Positions 23,941 through 32,637 of a stretch of DNA of 64,000 nucleotides are shown in pieces (position 1 is the stretch's first letter; the number at the start of each line of letters is the position of its first letter). The position numbers were made by a program, and so were the translations under genes. The stretch lies in NCBI GenBank assembly GCA_964555235.1, contig CAZKRU010000011.1:1-64000 (forward strand). The letters run 5' to 3'. This stretch comes from CAZKRU01 sp964555235. Its GTDB lineage: Bacteria > Verrucomicrobiota > Verrucomicrobiia > Methylacidiphilales > CAMAQI01. Below the pieces are notes generated by a model that saw nothing but the letters and a program-made list of their open reading frames with translations, did no database searches and was not told where the DNA came from.

Positions 23941-25695
23941 ATGAATTCCAAACACCCTCCTCTCAGCCCCTCCGTAAACGCCACCATTCGTGAACTCCTT
24001 CTTGAACGAAGATGGGATTGGATCCTCGCGCTCTTCTTTTTTGTCATTAAGGCCTCCCCGATCTGGATGATGCCGTATCTGGTGGCTCCGATGATTGATG
24101 CGGCCGTTCACCCCACCGCTGAAGGAAAATCGATCGTCCTGAGAAATGGAATCATTCTCGCCGTCTTAATTCTTCAAAACATTCCGACGCATACGCTATT
24201 CGCACGCTTTCTCAGTCGCGGGTGTCGACACGTTCAAATGGAGTTGCGAACTCGCCTCATCGAAAAATTCCAACAACTCTCCCTCGCCTACCACGATTCC
24301 CGTCCGAGCGGTACCCTTCAATCCAAAATTCTTCGAGATGTCGATCAGGTTGAACTTTCGATTCGCTGGCTCTTCAGTAACGGCTGGGGCTCTCTCGTCA
24401 GCTTGATCGCCACCGTATCCATCTGCCTCGTTGCCGAACCGAGAATGCTGATCTATTTCGCCATCACGACTCCTCTGGCAATCCTGCTCGGGCGAATTTT
24501 TCGAGGCCGAATGCAAAAACACCAACGAGAGTTTCGCATCGAAGTCGAGAGTATGTCCGGACGACTTCAAGAAATGCTCAGCATGATTCCCGTCAGTCGC
24601 GCCCATGCTTTGGAAGATCTTGAAGTCCATACCATGCGGAGAAGTTTAAAGGCGATCCACGCTCGAGGTCAGGCCGTTGATTGGATTATGGAATTTTTTG
24701 GGTGTAGCGCCTGGGCAACCTTTCAATTATTCTACATCGGAAGTCTCATCTTCGCCATCTGGCTGGCATGGCATGGAACTCTGACCGCAGGACAGGTCGT
24801 CATGTTTCAAGGTTATTTTGGAATGGCCATTGGAAACGTGACCGCGCTCCTGCAAGTGGTTCCGCAGCTCTCTCAAGGAAAAGAAGCCCTTCGATCCATC
24901 GGTGAAATTCTCGGCTCTGAAGAAGTCGAACAGCACGATCAGAAGGAATCGATTAAATCAGTCGAGGGACGGATTTCACTGGAGAATGTTTCCTTTCACT
25001 ACCCCAATCACCTCGAGAGACCTTCCCTCCACGAACTCAGCTTGGAATTTAAACCAGGGGAATGCATCGCGGTAATTGGCGCCTCCGGAGCCGGAAAAAC
25101 GACCCTCATGAATCTGATCATCGGGTTTATCAAGCCGAGTGACGGAATCCTACGACTGGACGGCCGGGATATGACAACCGTGAATTTAAAAGAATATCGT
25201 CGCTTTCTTGCGGTGGTCCCGCAGCAAACGGTTCTTTTTTCGGGAAGTATTCGCGAGAACATCACCTACGGAATTGAGGAAGTAAAGCCCGAGCTCTTTG
25301 AGAGGGTTTTGCAGAACTCACGTGTCTCCGATTTTTTAAATCAACTTCCCCATGGCATCGAAACACGCGTCGGAGAACGTGGCGCCAAACTTTCCGGAGG
25401 ACAGCGCCAGCGCATCGCTATCGCTCGCGCCATGATGCGGGATCCTCGCATTTTAATTATGGATGAAGCAACCTCGGCATTGGACTCCGAAACCGAAAAG
25501 AAAATTCAAGAAGCGATGCACGAACTCGTAAAAGGCCGTACGACCTTTATCGTCGCACACCGCTTAAGTACCATCCGGGACGCAGATCGGATCGTTGTCT
25601 TGAATCAGGGACGCCTCGTGGAAACTGGATCTCCCTCCGAATTACTCCTGAAGCCCAACGGCTGGTATCGGCGCTATTTGGAATTACAAAGCTAA
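23941..25695 (+). CDS. ABC exporter, half-transporter (membrane domain plus ATPase)
   Basis: 584 residues from the ATG at 23941 (MNSKHPPLSP). The N-terminal 320 residues hold the six-helix type I exporter domain. The ATPase domain shows Walker A GASGAGKTT near 379-387, LSGGQRQRIAIARAM near 483-497, Walker B ILIMDEATSALD near 503-514 and the switch His in VAHRLS. Functions as a homodimer or with an unseen partner. The substrate is not readable; lipids, peptides or drugs are possible. First gene of a plus-strand cluster divergent from the GbsR-type regulator. Confidence 0.9.
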   Translation: MNSKHPPLSPSVNATIRELLLERRWDWILALFFFVIKASPIWMMPYLVAPMIDAAVHPTAEGKSIVLRNGIILAVLILQNIPTHTLFARFLSRGCRHVQMELRTRLIEKFQQLSLAYHDSRPSGTLQSKILRDVDQVELSIRWLFSNGWGSLVSLIATVSICLVAEPRMLIYFAITTPLAILLGRIFRGRMQKHQREFRIEVESMSGRLQEMLSMIPVSRAHALEDLEVHTMRRSLKAIHARGQAVDWIMEFFGCSAWATFQLFYIGSLIFAIWLAWHGTLTAGQVVMFQGYFGMAIGNVTALLQVVPQLSQGKEALRSIGEILGSEEVEQHDQKESIKSVEGRISLENVSFHYPNHLERPSLHELSLEFKPGECIAVIGASGAGKTTLMNLIIGFIKPSDGILRLDGRDMTTVNLKEYRRFLAVVPQQTVLFSGSIRENITYGIEEVKPELFERVLQNSRVSDFLNQLPHGIETRVGERGAKLSGGQRQRIAIARAMMRDPRILIMDEATSALDSETEKKIQEAMHELVKGRTTFIVAHRLSTIRDADRIVVLNQGRLVETGSPSELLLKPNGWYRRYLELQS

Positions 25696-25712
25696 TCCGC
25701 ATCTCTCGAACT

Positions 25713-26030
25713 ATGAATGCTTGGATTTACTTATTTTTAGCAGGGCTTTTTGAAATCGGCTTCACCACCTTCATGAGACTTTCCGATGGGTTTCGCCGCT
25801 GGGAATACACAGTGGCTTTCGGCGTCTGCGCTATCGCCAGCTTTGGACTCTTAACACTTGCCGCTCGGACCATTTCCCTCGGAATTTCCTACGCTGCTTG
25901 GACCGGAATGGGAGCCGCAGGAACCATGATCGTCTCGGTCTTATTCTTCCAAGACAAGATCACCTCGCTTCAGATTTTTTTTGTGACTCTGATCGTACTC
26001 TCCGTGATCGGCCTCAAATGGTCTCACTAA
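25713..26030 (+). CDS. Small multidrug resistance (SMR) family transporter
   Basis: 105 residues, four membrane helices. The conserved Glu14 (LAGLFEIGF) that exchanges proton and substrate, the LSDGFRRW loop and GISYAAWTGMGAAGT near 57-71 place it in the Gdx/SugE-like branch rather than EmrE, though assignment to guanidinium export is inference. It lies 17 bp after the exporter gene and is probably co-transcribed. Confidence 0.87.
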   Translation: MNAWIYLFLAGLFEIGFTTFMRLSDGFRRWEYTVAFGVCAIASFGLLTLAARTISLGISYAAWTGMGAAGTMIVSVLFFQDKITSLQIFFVTLIVLSVIGLKWSH

Positions 26031-26079
26031 GTTTTTTGATTTATCTTCCGCTCCAAAACGCCTTAGCGTTTCGCACTTC

Positions 26080-28032
26080 ATGATAACTCCTTCCACCACT
26101 CGGTTTGTTTCATGGAACTTTCTCTTTTGGAAAAATCGTTTGGGCGGCCTCCTCTGGATTGTGTTGCTTTTCGCTTTTCTCTCCTCCTTATCACGCTGCG
26201 CACTGACCACCTATTGCTGGAAGGAGATTGATCCGTGGAGTCGCGAACTCCCGGCGACATTTTGCTTTGGACTCGTTTACGATCTGGCGGTTGGACTGAC
26301 TTTTTCCATTCCGATGGGACTTCTCATGACCTTTTTGCCTCAGCGCATTTTTGCGACCAACGGTTCGCGCTGGATGGCCCGGGGAATCCTCACCCTCTTC
26401 CTCTCACTCTTTCTTTTTGTGATCGTCTCCGAGTGGATTTTTTGGATCGAATTTGGGGCAAGATTCAATTTTATTGCAATCGATTACCTCGTGTACACGC
26501 ACGAAGTCATTCAGAATATCCAGGAATCATACCCCATTCCCGCGATTATTGGATTGATCATCGCCAGCTCTATTGGAATCACTACCATACTCATCAAAAC
26601 CAGCGCCCTTGAAGCGTGGGAATCTTCCAACACTCCGTTCCGTCCCCGCTTTCAAGGGCTGATTGCCGCCATCCTTCTCACGATTGGACTCCTCGCCCTT
26701 CTCAACAATCGCCAAACCAATCTCCTCTCCAACAATTACAACCAAGAGCTCGCCAAAAACAGCGTCTTCTCGCTTAGCGCCGCATGGTTCGATCAAGGAA
26801 TTGACTACAATCGCTTTTATCCGTTGATTGACCGCACCGAGGCATTCCAAACCGTTCGCCGACTTCTCAAAAGTAAAAATTCTTCCTATCTTTCGGAAAC
26901 TCCAGACGACATCACCCGACTTATTCAAAATCCCGGGCCTGAAAAAAAATGGAATGTCATTCAAATTACCGTCGAAAGCCTGAGCGGATCCTTTCTTGGC
27001 ACCCTTGGAAATCAAGAGCATCTCACGCCGTATCTGGATCAACTCGCAGACGAGAGTCTCTTTTTTACCAATCTCCGAGCAACCGGCAGCCGAACGATTC
27101 GCGGCATGGAAGCACTCACGCTCTCCGTCCCCCCCACTCCGGGACAATCGATTGTCCGACGAAAAAATAACGAGCACCTTTTTTCCCTCGGCTCACTTTT
27201 TCAAAACAAGGGATATGACACGGTTTTTATCTACGGGGGATACGGCTACTTCGACAACATGAATCAATTTTTTGGCGACAATGGCTATCGGATCCTGGAT
27301 CGAGGCCTCGTTCCCAAAGAAGCGGTTACCTTCGCCAATGCATGGGGCGCGTGCGATGAAGACGTCTATCGATGGTCTCTTCGAGAAGCGGATGCCGCAT
27401 TTGCCCAAGGCAAACCCTTCCATCACTTCGTCATGACCACCTCCAATCATCGTCCCTACACATTCCCCAGCGGAAAGATCGATCTCCCCTCCGGAAGCGG
27501 GCGCAACGCTGCGGTCAAATACACCGATTACGCGATTCGACAAATGATCGAAGCGGCCCAGAAAAAGCCATGGTTTGAAAATACGATCTTCGTGATTGTC
27601 GCCGACCACTGTGCCGGTAGCTCTGGAAAAACTGATCTTCCTCTACGCGAGTATCACATTCCGATGATGATTTATCACCCGCAACTCATTCCCGCTCAGA
27701 AAGTCACCAAGCTCTGCTCTCAAATCGATTACGCCCCGACCTTGCTGGGGCTGATGAACTGGACTTACGAAACTCGTTTTTTTGGGAAGGATATTTTAAA
27801 GATGGAGCCGTCGGAAGAGCGCGCCTTTGTGGCAACGTATCAAAAGCTCGGTTACGAAAAGGAAAATCGCCTTGAGGTTTTAAAACCAATTCGAGAGCAC
27901 GCTCTCTATCGGATTGAACCGAAAACTTTGGATTTGACGGAGCTTCCGAAGGATCCTGTTATGGAAAGCGAATGTATTTCCTATTATCAAACCGCCAACG
28001 ATCTTTTTGAGAATCGAAAAAACCGAAGATGA
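26080..28032 (+). CDS. LtaS-like membrane phosphotransferase (sulfatase fold)
   Basis: 650 residues: about five N-terminal membrane helices (to near 210) and an extracytoplasmic sulfatase-fold domain. Metal and active-site elements are visible: Glu299 (QITVESLSG), the nucleophile Thr339 in TGSRTIRGMEA, and Asp509-His510 in VADHCAGSSG. The family includes lipoteichoic acid synthase and phosphoglycerol or phosphoethanolamine transferases. In a Gram-negative cell it may decorate periplasmic glycans or lipid. No clear ribosome binding site precedes the ATG. Its stop overlaps the next start (ATGA). Confidence 0.85.
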   Translation: MITPSTTRFVSWNFLFWKNRLGGLLWIVLLFAFLSSLSRCALTTYCWKEIDPWSRELPATFCFGLVYDLAVGLTFSIPMGLLMTFLPQRIFATNGSRWMARGILTLFLSLFLFVIVSEWIFWIEFGARFNFIAIDYLVYTHEVIQNIQESYPIPAIIGLIIASSIGITTILIKTSALEAWESSNTPFRPRFQGLIAAILLTIGLLALLNNRQTNLLSNNYNQELAKNSVFSLSAAWFDQGIDYNRFYPLIDRTEAFQTVRRLLKSKNSSYLSETPDDITRLIQNPGPEKKWNVIQITVESLSGSFLGTLGNQEHLTPYLDQLADESLFFTNLRATGSRTIRGMEALTLSVPPTPGQSIVRRKNNEHLFSLGSLFQNKGYDTVFIYGGYGYFDNMNQFFGDNGYRILDRGLVPKEAVTFANAWGACDEDVYRWSLREADAAFAQGKPFHHFVMTTSNHRPYTFPSGKIDLPSGSGRNAAVKYTDYAIRQMIEAAQKKPWFENTIFVIVADHCAGSSGKTDLPLREYHIPMMIYHPQLIPAQKVTKLCSQIDYAPTLLGLMNWTYETRFFGKDILKMEPSEERAFVATYQKLGYEKENRLEVLKPIREHALYRIEPKTLDLTELPKDPVMESECISYYQTANDLFENRKNRR

Positions 28033-28727
28033 ATCATTCTCACCACTCCTCAGGATCGTGGATACTTCCTGTTCAGGCAATCGGATGGGGAGGAGGACTT
28101 TTTTACTGGGGGATTTCCGATCAACTGAATCTTTTTTTAAATCCATCCTTCCGTCCTTGGGTTCTCGCCTCCGGAATTGGGCTCATTCTTTTTGGAATTG
28201 GCGAAGCTGAGCGACCCTCTCAATCCTGCTGCGAGCATCAACTCACTTGGAAGCAATGGATTCCCGCCAGCCTTGCGCTTCTTGTGATCCTCTTTTGTCC
28301 TCGTGAAGCTTTAAGCTGGAATGCCCTCTCCAACCGGACCTCCACCCATTGGACCGCGCCGTCTTCAACTCCTCCCCCAAATACCGATCCGACCAGCAAC
28401 GAAGTCATCGAAGTTGACCTCTTGGATCTTGCCACCGCCTCCGTAAATCCAACTCTCCGAGAAGCACTTCAGGGAAAAACGGTTTCCGTGGCCGGGCAAT
28501 TCATCAGCGAAGGCGGACCGCATCTCATGAGACTCATTATGTGGTGCTGCGCCGCAGACGCTCAACCTCTTTTAATTTCACTTCCCGGACTTCCCGTTCA
28601 CCCCCCGGAAAAAGGATGGATTCAGGTCATCGGAACACTGGAGATTGGCGAGATGGGATCCGAACCGATTCTCCATCCTCGAGAAACCCATCTCATCCCT
28701 CCTCCGGAAGATCCTTACAGTTATTGA
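28029..28727 (+). CDS. YcgQ/DUF1980-like membrane protein
   Basis: 232 residues. Two or three N-terminal membrane helices with a loop, then a soluble domain with VAGQFISEGG and the CCAAD motif in MRLIMWCCAADAQPL near 171-185, as in the TIGR03943/YcgQ family. Relatives are usually paired with a DUF318 permease (YcgR). No such gene is adjacent here; the partner position is taken by an LtaS-like gene and a small membrane protein. Function of the family is not established. Confidence 0.75.
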   Translation: MNHSHHSSGSWILPVQAIGWGGGLFYWGISDQLNLFLNPSFRPWVLASGIGLILFGIGEAERPSQSCCEHQLTWKQWIPASLALLVILFCPREALSWNALSNRTSTHWTAPSSTPPPNTDPTSNEVIEVDLLDLATASVNPTLREALQGKTVSVAGQFISEGGPHLMRLIMWCCAADAQPLLISLPGLPVHPPEKGWIQVIGTLEIGEMGSEPILHPRETHLIPPPEDPYSY

Positions 28728-28737
28728 ATCTCCCATG

Positions 28738-28911
28738 AAACGTTTCTCTCTGATTTCTGGAATTCTTCTTGGAGCCATGGTTCTTCTGGCCTTGAGTGCG
28801 CTGCTTTTGGGAAGGGGGTTCCCACTGTTTTTTCGATCTGGAAAAATCATCATTCTTCTCCTTGCAGTCGCAATGACTCCCGCACTGCTTTCTTGGTTGC
28901 GGCGTCTCTAG
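28738..28911 (+). CDS. Small two-helix membrane protein, 57 residues
   Basis: From the ATG at 28738 (MKRFSLISGILLGAMVLLAL) two hydrophobic helices (near 6-23 and 34-52) with a basic end. It follows the YcgQ-like gene by ten bases. Codons upstream of 28738 in the same frame lie inside the previous gene. No family recognised. Confidence 0.55.
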   Translation, partial: KRFSLISGILLGAMVLLALSALLLGRGFPLFFRSGKIIILLLAVAMTPALLSWLRRL

Positions 28912-28967
28912 CGCATTTCAAGTCATCTCATGGTCTTAAGTAAATTTGGAACTCAGAAACTCATGAT
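28911..28967. repeat. Dispersed intergenic repeat D, copy 2
   Basis: Matches 15719-15775 with about one change in seven: GCATTTCAAGTCATCTCATG, then GGAACTCAGAAACTCA. The rest of the gap to 29160 holds degenerate word repeats (CGCGCAGAGCCACGGAGTCC, and TCTCCGCGGCTCCGCGCG) and no gene. Confidence 0.65.
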
Positions 28968-29160
28968 AAAGAGTTTCTCGCGCAGAGCCACGGAGTCCGC
29001 TGAGGGCATGTTTTTGAATTGAAAAACAAAATCAATCACTCGGCGATCTCCGCGGCTCCGCGCGAAAAATCATCCACTTCACAACCGTGCCAGCACGTTC
29101 CACGGGCAGGAGCTTTGCGTGAAACCATCCGCCGCGTCAATTCTTCGCTCATGATTGGGG

Positions 29161-30258
29161 TTAGAGCGTGCTCAAGATATCGTAAGCCGCAAGACCGACT
29201 TCCTCAACATCGATCATCAGAATCGGATCCCCAAACTGCTTGGTCTGACAAATCCGATGGCGTCGGAGATCCACCCCATGAGGTCCACAAGCCTCGACCG
29301 AGGAACCTCGATCGCGCGGAGCGAAAAGCGTGACCGTTGGACACTCCATCGCCACCGCCAAATGATACGGCCCCGTATCTCCAGAAAGAAAGAGAGAGGC
29401 CCCATGAAGCAGGTGCGCCATTTGACCGAGACCCAACTCTCCCGCAAGATTAATCACCGGATGATCAATCATCTCCGACAGGGTGTTGGCCAGTTCCACC
29501 TCTTCCCGTGTTCCTGTGAGAACACATTCTAAATGAAACGACTGTAAAAGCGCTTGAATCACCCGAGCCCAGCGATCCAGTGGCCAACGCTTATCCACAC
29601 GCGAGGCGCCAGGATGAACCACGAGCAAATGGGGCGCATAAGCGGGAAGCGGTCGACCGATGGAGGGGAGCGGGAGGGTTAACGATCGTGTTGTTATTGG
29701 AATCTCCAAAGCTTCTGCCATGGAGAGATTATTTTCAATGGCATGGCCCGTCGCATATTCCGAGTGTCCCCACTCTCGCATCTGCGAACGATTGGCAAAC
29801 CATGGAGCCCAATGACTCCATCGAGTGCGATATCGAAAAAAACCGCGAACCCCGCACCACCAGAGCCAAGGAACGAGATCCGGATCCGTGGTATTTGCCA
29901 CCAAGGCAATCCCGTACGGATTTGCTTGAAGCTCGGAACGAAGTTCTCCAAAACCACGGAATTTTCCCGGCACCGTGTGTACCCTTCCAATCCAAGGAAC
30001 CCCGTCATAAAGCTCCCGGTAGGCAGGCCGCACTAAAAAACCGACCCGCTCCGGCCCGAGGGCATCGGAGAGACTTTTCAGAAGCGGAGTACACAAGAGC
30101 GAATCCCCGAGTGCCGTACTCGCCACCACCAAAACGCGCTCCTTTCTTTTTTCGAGCGCCTCCTGGCACTCCAAAAGATCCCAAGGACGGATCACCCCCA
30201 CCTGTTTCAGGACGGAATGAAAACTATTCCACCCCCATTCCAATCCGGGAAAATTCAC
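29161..30258 (-). CDS. Glycosyltransferase family 9 (heptosyltransferase-like)
   Basis: 365 residues. VLVVASTALGDSLLCTPLLK near 42-61 is the first-lobe motif of ADP-heptose:LPS heptosyltransferases. The second lobe shows LLVVHPGASRVDKRWPLDRW near 211-230 and the SGDTGPYHLAVAM donor-binding block near 293-305. It probably adds a sugar to lipopolysaccharide core or another envelope glycan. Overlaps the upstream GT9 gene by ATGA (30255-30258). Confidence 0.87.
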   Translation of the reverse strand: MNFPGLEWGWNSFHSVLKQVGVIRPWDLLECQEALEKRKERVLVVASTALGDSLLCTPLLKSLSDALGPERVGFLVRPAYRELYDGVPWIGRVHTVPGKFRGFGELRSELQANPYGIALVANTTDPDLVPWLWWCGVRGFFRYRTRWSHWAPWFANRSQMREWGHSEYATGHAIENNLSMAEALEIPITTRSLTLPLPSIGRPLPAYAPHLLVVHPGASRVDKRWPLDRWARVIQALLQSFHLECVLTGTREEVELANTLSEMIDHPVINLAGELGLGQMAHLLHGASLFLSGDTGPYHLAVAMECPTVTLFAPRDRGSSVEACGPHGVDLRRHRICQTKQFGDPILMIDVEEVGLAAYDILSTL

Positions 30259-31376
30259 GACCAGAGCTCCTGAATTTTTTCCTGAACCGCTTGTGGCGTC
30301 AAATCCGCCATGGAAGCATCTGCAGGACTTTCGTAACCGTTCGGACGCGGTAATTGAAGCACTCGATGCCGCTCGCCATAACCATAAGGTCCAACTCGAT
30401 GCGAGGGATTATTACAATGAATCAAAGCAACGACTCGAGTCCCCACCGCAAACGAAAGATGCATCATTCCGGTATCAGTCGAGACGACCACGCGCGCACT
30501 TTTGAGGAGCGCCGCCGCTTCAGCCAAGCTCAATTTACCGACCGCATCGATGTAACGTACCGGAGCCTCTTCCAAAAACGTTTCTAATTCCTGAGCACGA
30601 AACCGGTGATCTTTCCCACCCAAAACGACCAGATCGATCTCTGGGTTAAAAATGGACCGCATGAGCTTCGCATAATGCTCCACCGGCCAATCCCGCCAGG
30701 ACGCACGACGTCCTCCCCCTAGTTGCAAGACCAAGCGTGGGGCTCCCGTTGCTCCCAGTCCCTGAATTTTCCCCTCCATGCTCCGGGCTTCAGAATCCTG
30801 CACTTCATAGACGAGGTGAGGATCCTGAGCTTTTGCCCCGACCGCATGCGCCAAACGCAGGGTCTGAAGGACTCCGTGCGTTTCATCCCAATCCGGCTGC
30901 GCCACGGTATGACCACAAAGCCATTGATATTGAGTCATTTGGGGAACACTCAAGGTTCGTCCCCCTGCCAAAAGATAACTTAACGCCCGGGGCTCCGGAT
31001 CATTTCCTCGTAACTGGAGAATCGCATCCCACGGTCCTTCCGATTTTAATTTTCGATACAATTTCCAGAACGAAAACCATCCTTTCGAAAAATCGTAAAT
31101 CCGGGTCACATACGGATTATGCTCCGCCAAGGCACGGCGACGACGATGAATCACGGCTCCTAAAAAAATCCCCGGATAGGTTTCGGCGAGTGCTCTAAAA
31201 ACAACGGAGTCCGTGAGCGTATCTCCAATCCCGGCACAGGTAAACAGAAGGACTCGACTTTTTTTTGAGAGAGAAATCGGCTCAATTTTAAGCCCTCGAA
31301 CCCCAAAGACTCCCCGAAGGAAATAATAAAAACTCCTCGCATTCAGGTAGTTATAGATTTTAGAAAAGGCCTTCAT
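30255..31376 (-). CDS. Glycosyltransferase family 9 (heptosyltransferase-like)
   Basis: 373 residues, paralogous in outline to the next gene. RVLLFTCAGIGDTLTDSVVF near 41-60, LVLQLGGGRRASWRDWPVEH near 214-233 and VVSTDTGMMHLSFAVGTRVV near 300-319 are the three family landmarks. First of a two-gene envelope-glycan unit on the minus strand. Acceptor and donor are not determinable. The initial residues (MKAFSKIYNYLNARSFYYFL) are hydrophobic and basic and may sit at the membrane surface. Confidence 0.87.
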   Translation of the reverse strand: MKAFSKIYNYLNARSFYYFLRGVFGVRGLKIEPISLSKKSRVLLFTCAGIGDTLTDSVVFRALAETYPGIFLGAVIHRRRRALAEHNPYVTRIYDFSKGWFSFWKLYRKLKSEGPWDAILQLRGNDPEPRALSYLLAGGRTLSVPQMTQYQWLCGHTVAQPDWDETHGVLQTLRLAHAVGAKAQDPHLVYEVQDSEARSMEGKIQGLGATGAPRLVLQLGGGRRASWRDWPVEHYAKLMRSIFNPEIDLVVLGGKDHRFRAQELETFLEEAPVRYIDAVGKLSLAEAAALLKSARVVVSTDTGMMHLSFAVGTRVVALIHCNNPSHRVGPYGYGERHRVLQLPRPNGYESPADASMADLTPQAVQEKIQELWS

Positions 31377-31480
31377 ACCACTTCACCCTCCTTCGCTTCG
31401 AGGAAGGAATGAGTGTCGTTATGCCACTCCTCACCCATTCGTCACCACAAAACTACCCGGTCGATAGTTGAAAATATTGT

Positions 31481-31507
31481 TAAACTTATTTTTGAGGAGA
31501 CCGAAAA
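31481..31507 (+). promoter_or_regulatory. Sigma28 (FliA)-type flagellar promoter
   Basis: TAAA (31481-31484), a 15-bp spacer, then ACCGAAAA (31500-31507), against the sigma28 consensus TAAA-N15-GCCGATAA: four of four and six of eight. It lies about 100 bp upstream of the flagellin ATG, the usual distance. Confidence 0.65.
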
Positions 31508-31607
31508 CGCAACTAAGGACTCAATCAAGGGTCAGGGAAAAGAAACCAGAAACTGAACCAACAAGTCGAGAAACCAAAGAACCCTTAGAAACCTGGAGTA
31601 TCCCTAT

Positions 31608-32572
31608 ATGGCAACCATCGGAACAAATGTCGGAGCGATCAACGCTTCTATGTATTTAACCGTCGCGAATGAAAACTTGACCAAGTCCATTCGTAAACTC
31701 TCTTCCGGATCCCGCTTNNNNNNNNNNNNNNNNNNNNNNNNNNNNNNNNNNNNNNNNNNNNNNNNNNNNNNNNNNNNNNNNNNNNNNNNNNNNNNNNNNN
31801 NNNNNNNNNNNNNNNNNTCGCGAATGAAAACTTGACCAAGTCCATTCGTAAACTCTCTTCCGGATCCCGCTTGGCGGATCCCGTCGATGACGCCGCTGGC
31901 GTCGCTGTTAGTGCGAATCTAAGTGCTCGTATTAAACGTCTGAACGCTTCCGTAGAAGGCGCCCAAAACGCCATCTCCTTTGCTCAAACCCATGACGGCT
32001 TCCTCTCCACCATCCAGGATCAGCTCACCCGTATGTCCGAACTCGCTCAACGTGCCACCAACGGCGCCTTCTCCGATACGGATCGAGCCAACTACAATAT
32101 CGAGTTTGAACGTCTCAAGACCCAGATCCTCACCATCGCCAGCAATGCGACCTTCAATGGTACAACGATCTTCACAACGGGAACCGTATCGGTCGCCATC
32201 AGTGCTGACGGCACGGCAGATACGATCCTCACCTCATCCCTCGGTAATCTCACCACACTCGGACTCACTTCCATCACCATCGGATCCACCCTCTCGGCTC
32301 AAACCGCCATCAGCTCCCTCTCGCTCTCCATTGCTTCAATTGCCCGTCGTCGCGCTGAAGTGAATGCGGACGTCTCCAAGTTCCAGTTCCACATCCAAAA
32401 CATCCGGGCGGAATCGACCAACATCCAAACGGCCAACAGCCGGATTAAGGATCTCGATGTCGCTTCGGAAAGCACCCAGCTCTCTAAAAACAATATCTTA
32501 CTGCAAGCAAGCACTGCGATGTTGGCTCAGGCCAACGCCGCGCAGCAGTCCGTCCTTACATTACTGACCTAA
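31608..32572 (+). CDS. Flagellin, split by an assembly gap
   Basis: The first 110 bases encode a canonical flagellin start (MATIGTNVGAINASMYLTVA, then LTKSIRKLSSGSR). After 100 N the sequence resumes with an exact copy of the preceding 55 bases and continues to a flagellin C-terminus (ASESTQLSKNNILLQASTAM, LAQANAAQQSVLTLL). Removing the N run and one copy of the 55-base overlap (155 bases) restores one frame of 269 residues, a short flagellin with a small variable centre. CTGGAG precedes the ATG. No other flagellar genes are in the window. Confidence 0.85.
31663..31872. other. Scaffold gap (100 N) flanked by an exact 55-base duplication
   Basis: Bases 31663-31717 and 31818-31872 are identical (both start TCGCGAATGAAAACTTGACC) on either side of N 31718-31817. 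Two contigs sharing a terminal k-mer were apparently joined by a standard 100-N spacer. The duplication is most likely an assembly artefact, and collapsing it restores the flagellin frame. Confidence 0.85.
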
Positions 32573-32595
32573 GCCTGTCGATTGGTTGCCTAACG

Positions 32596-32637
32596 AAACC
32601 GCAGGATCCATGAAGGGTCCTGCGGTTTTATTTTTTA
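32596..32637 (+). terminator. Rho-independent terminator of the flagellin gene
   Basis: AAACCGCAGGATCC and GGGTCCTGCGGTTT pair around a five-base loop, followed by TATTTTTTA. It lies about 25 bp after the flagellin stop and also faces the end of the convergent LuxE-like gene. Confidence 0.9.
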
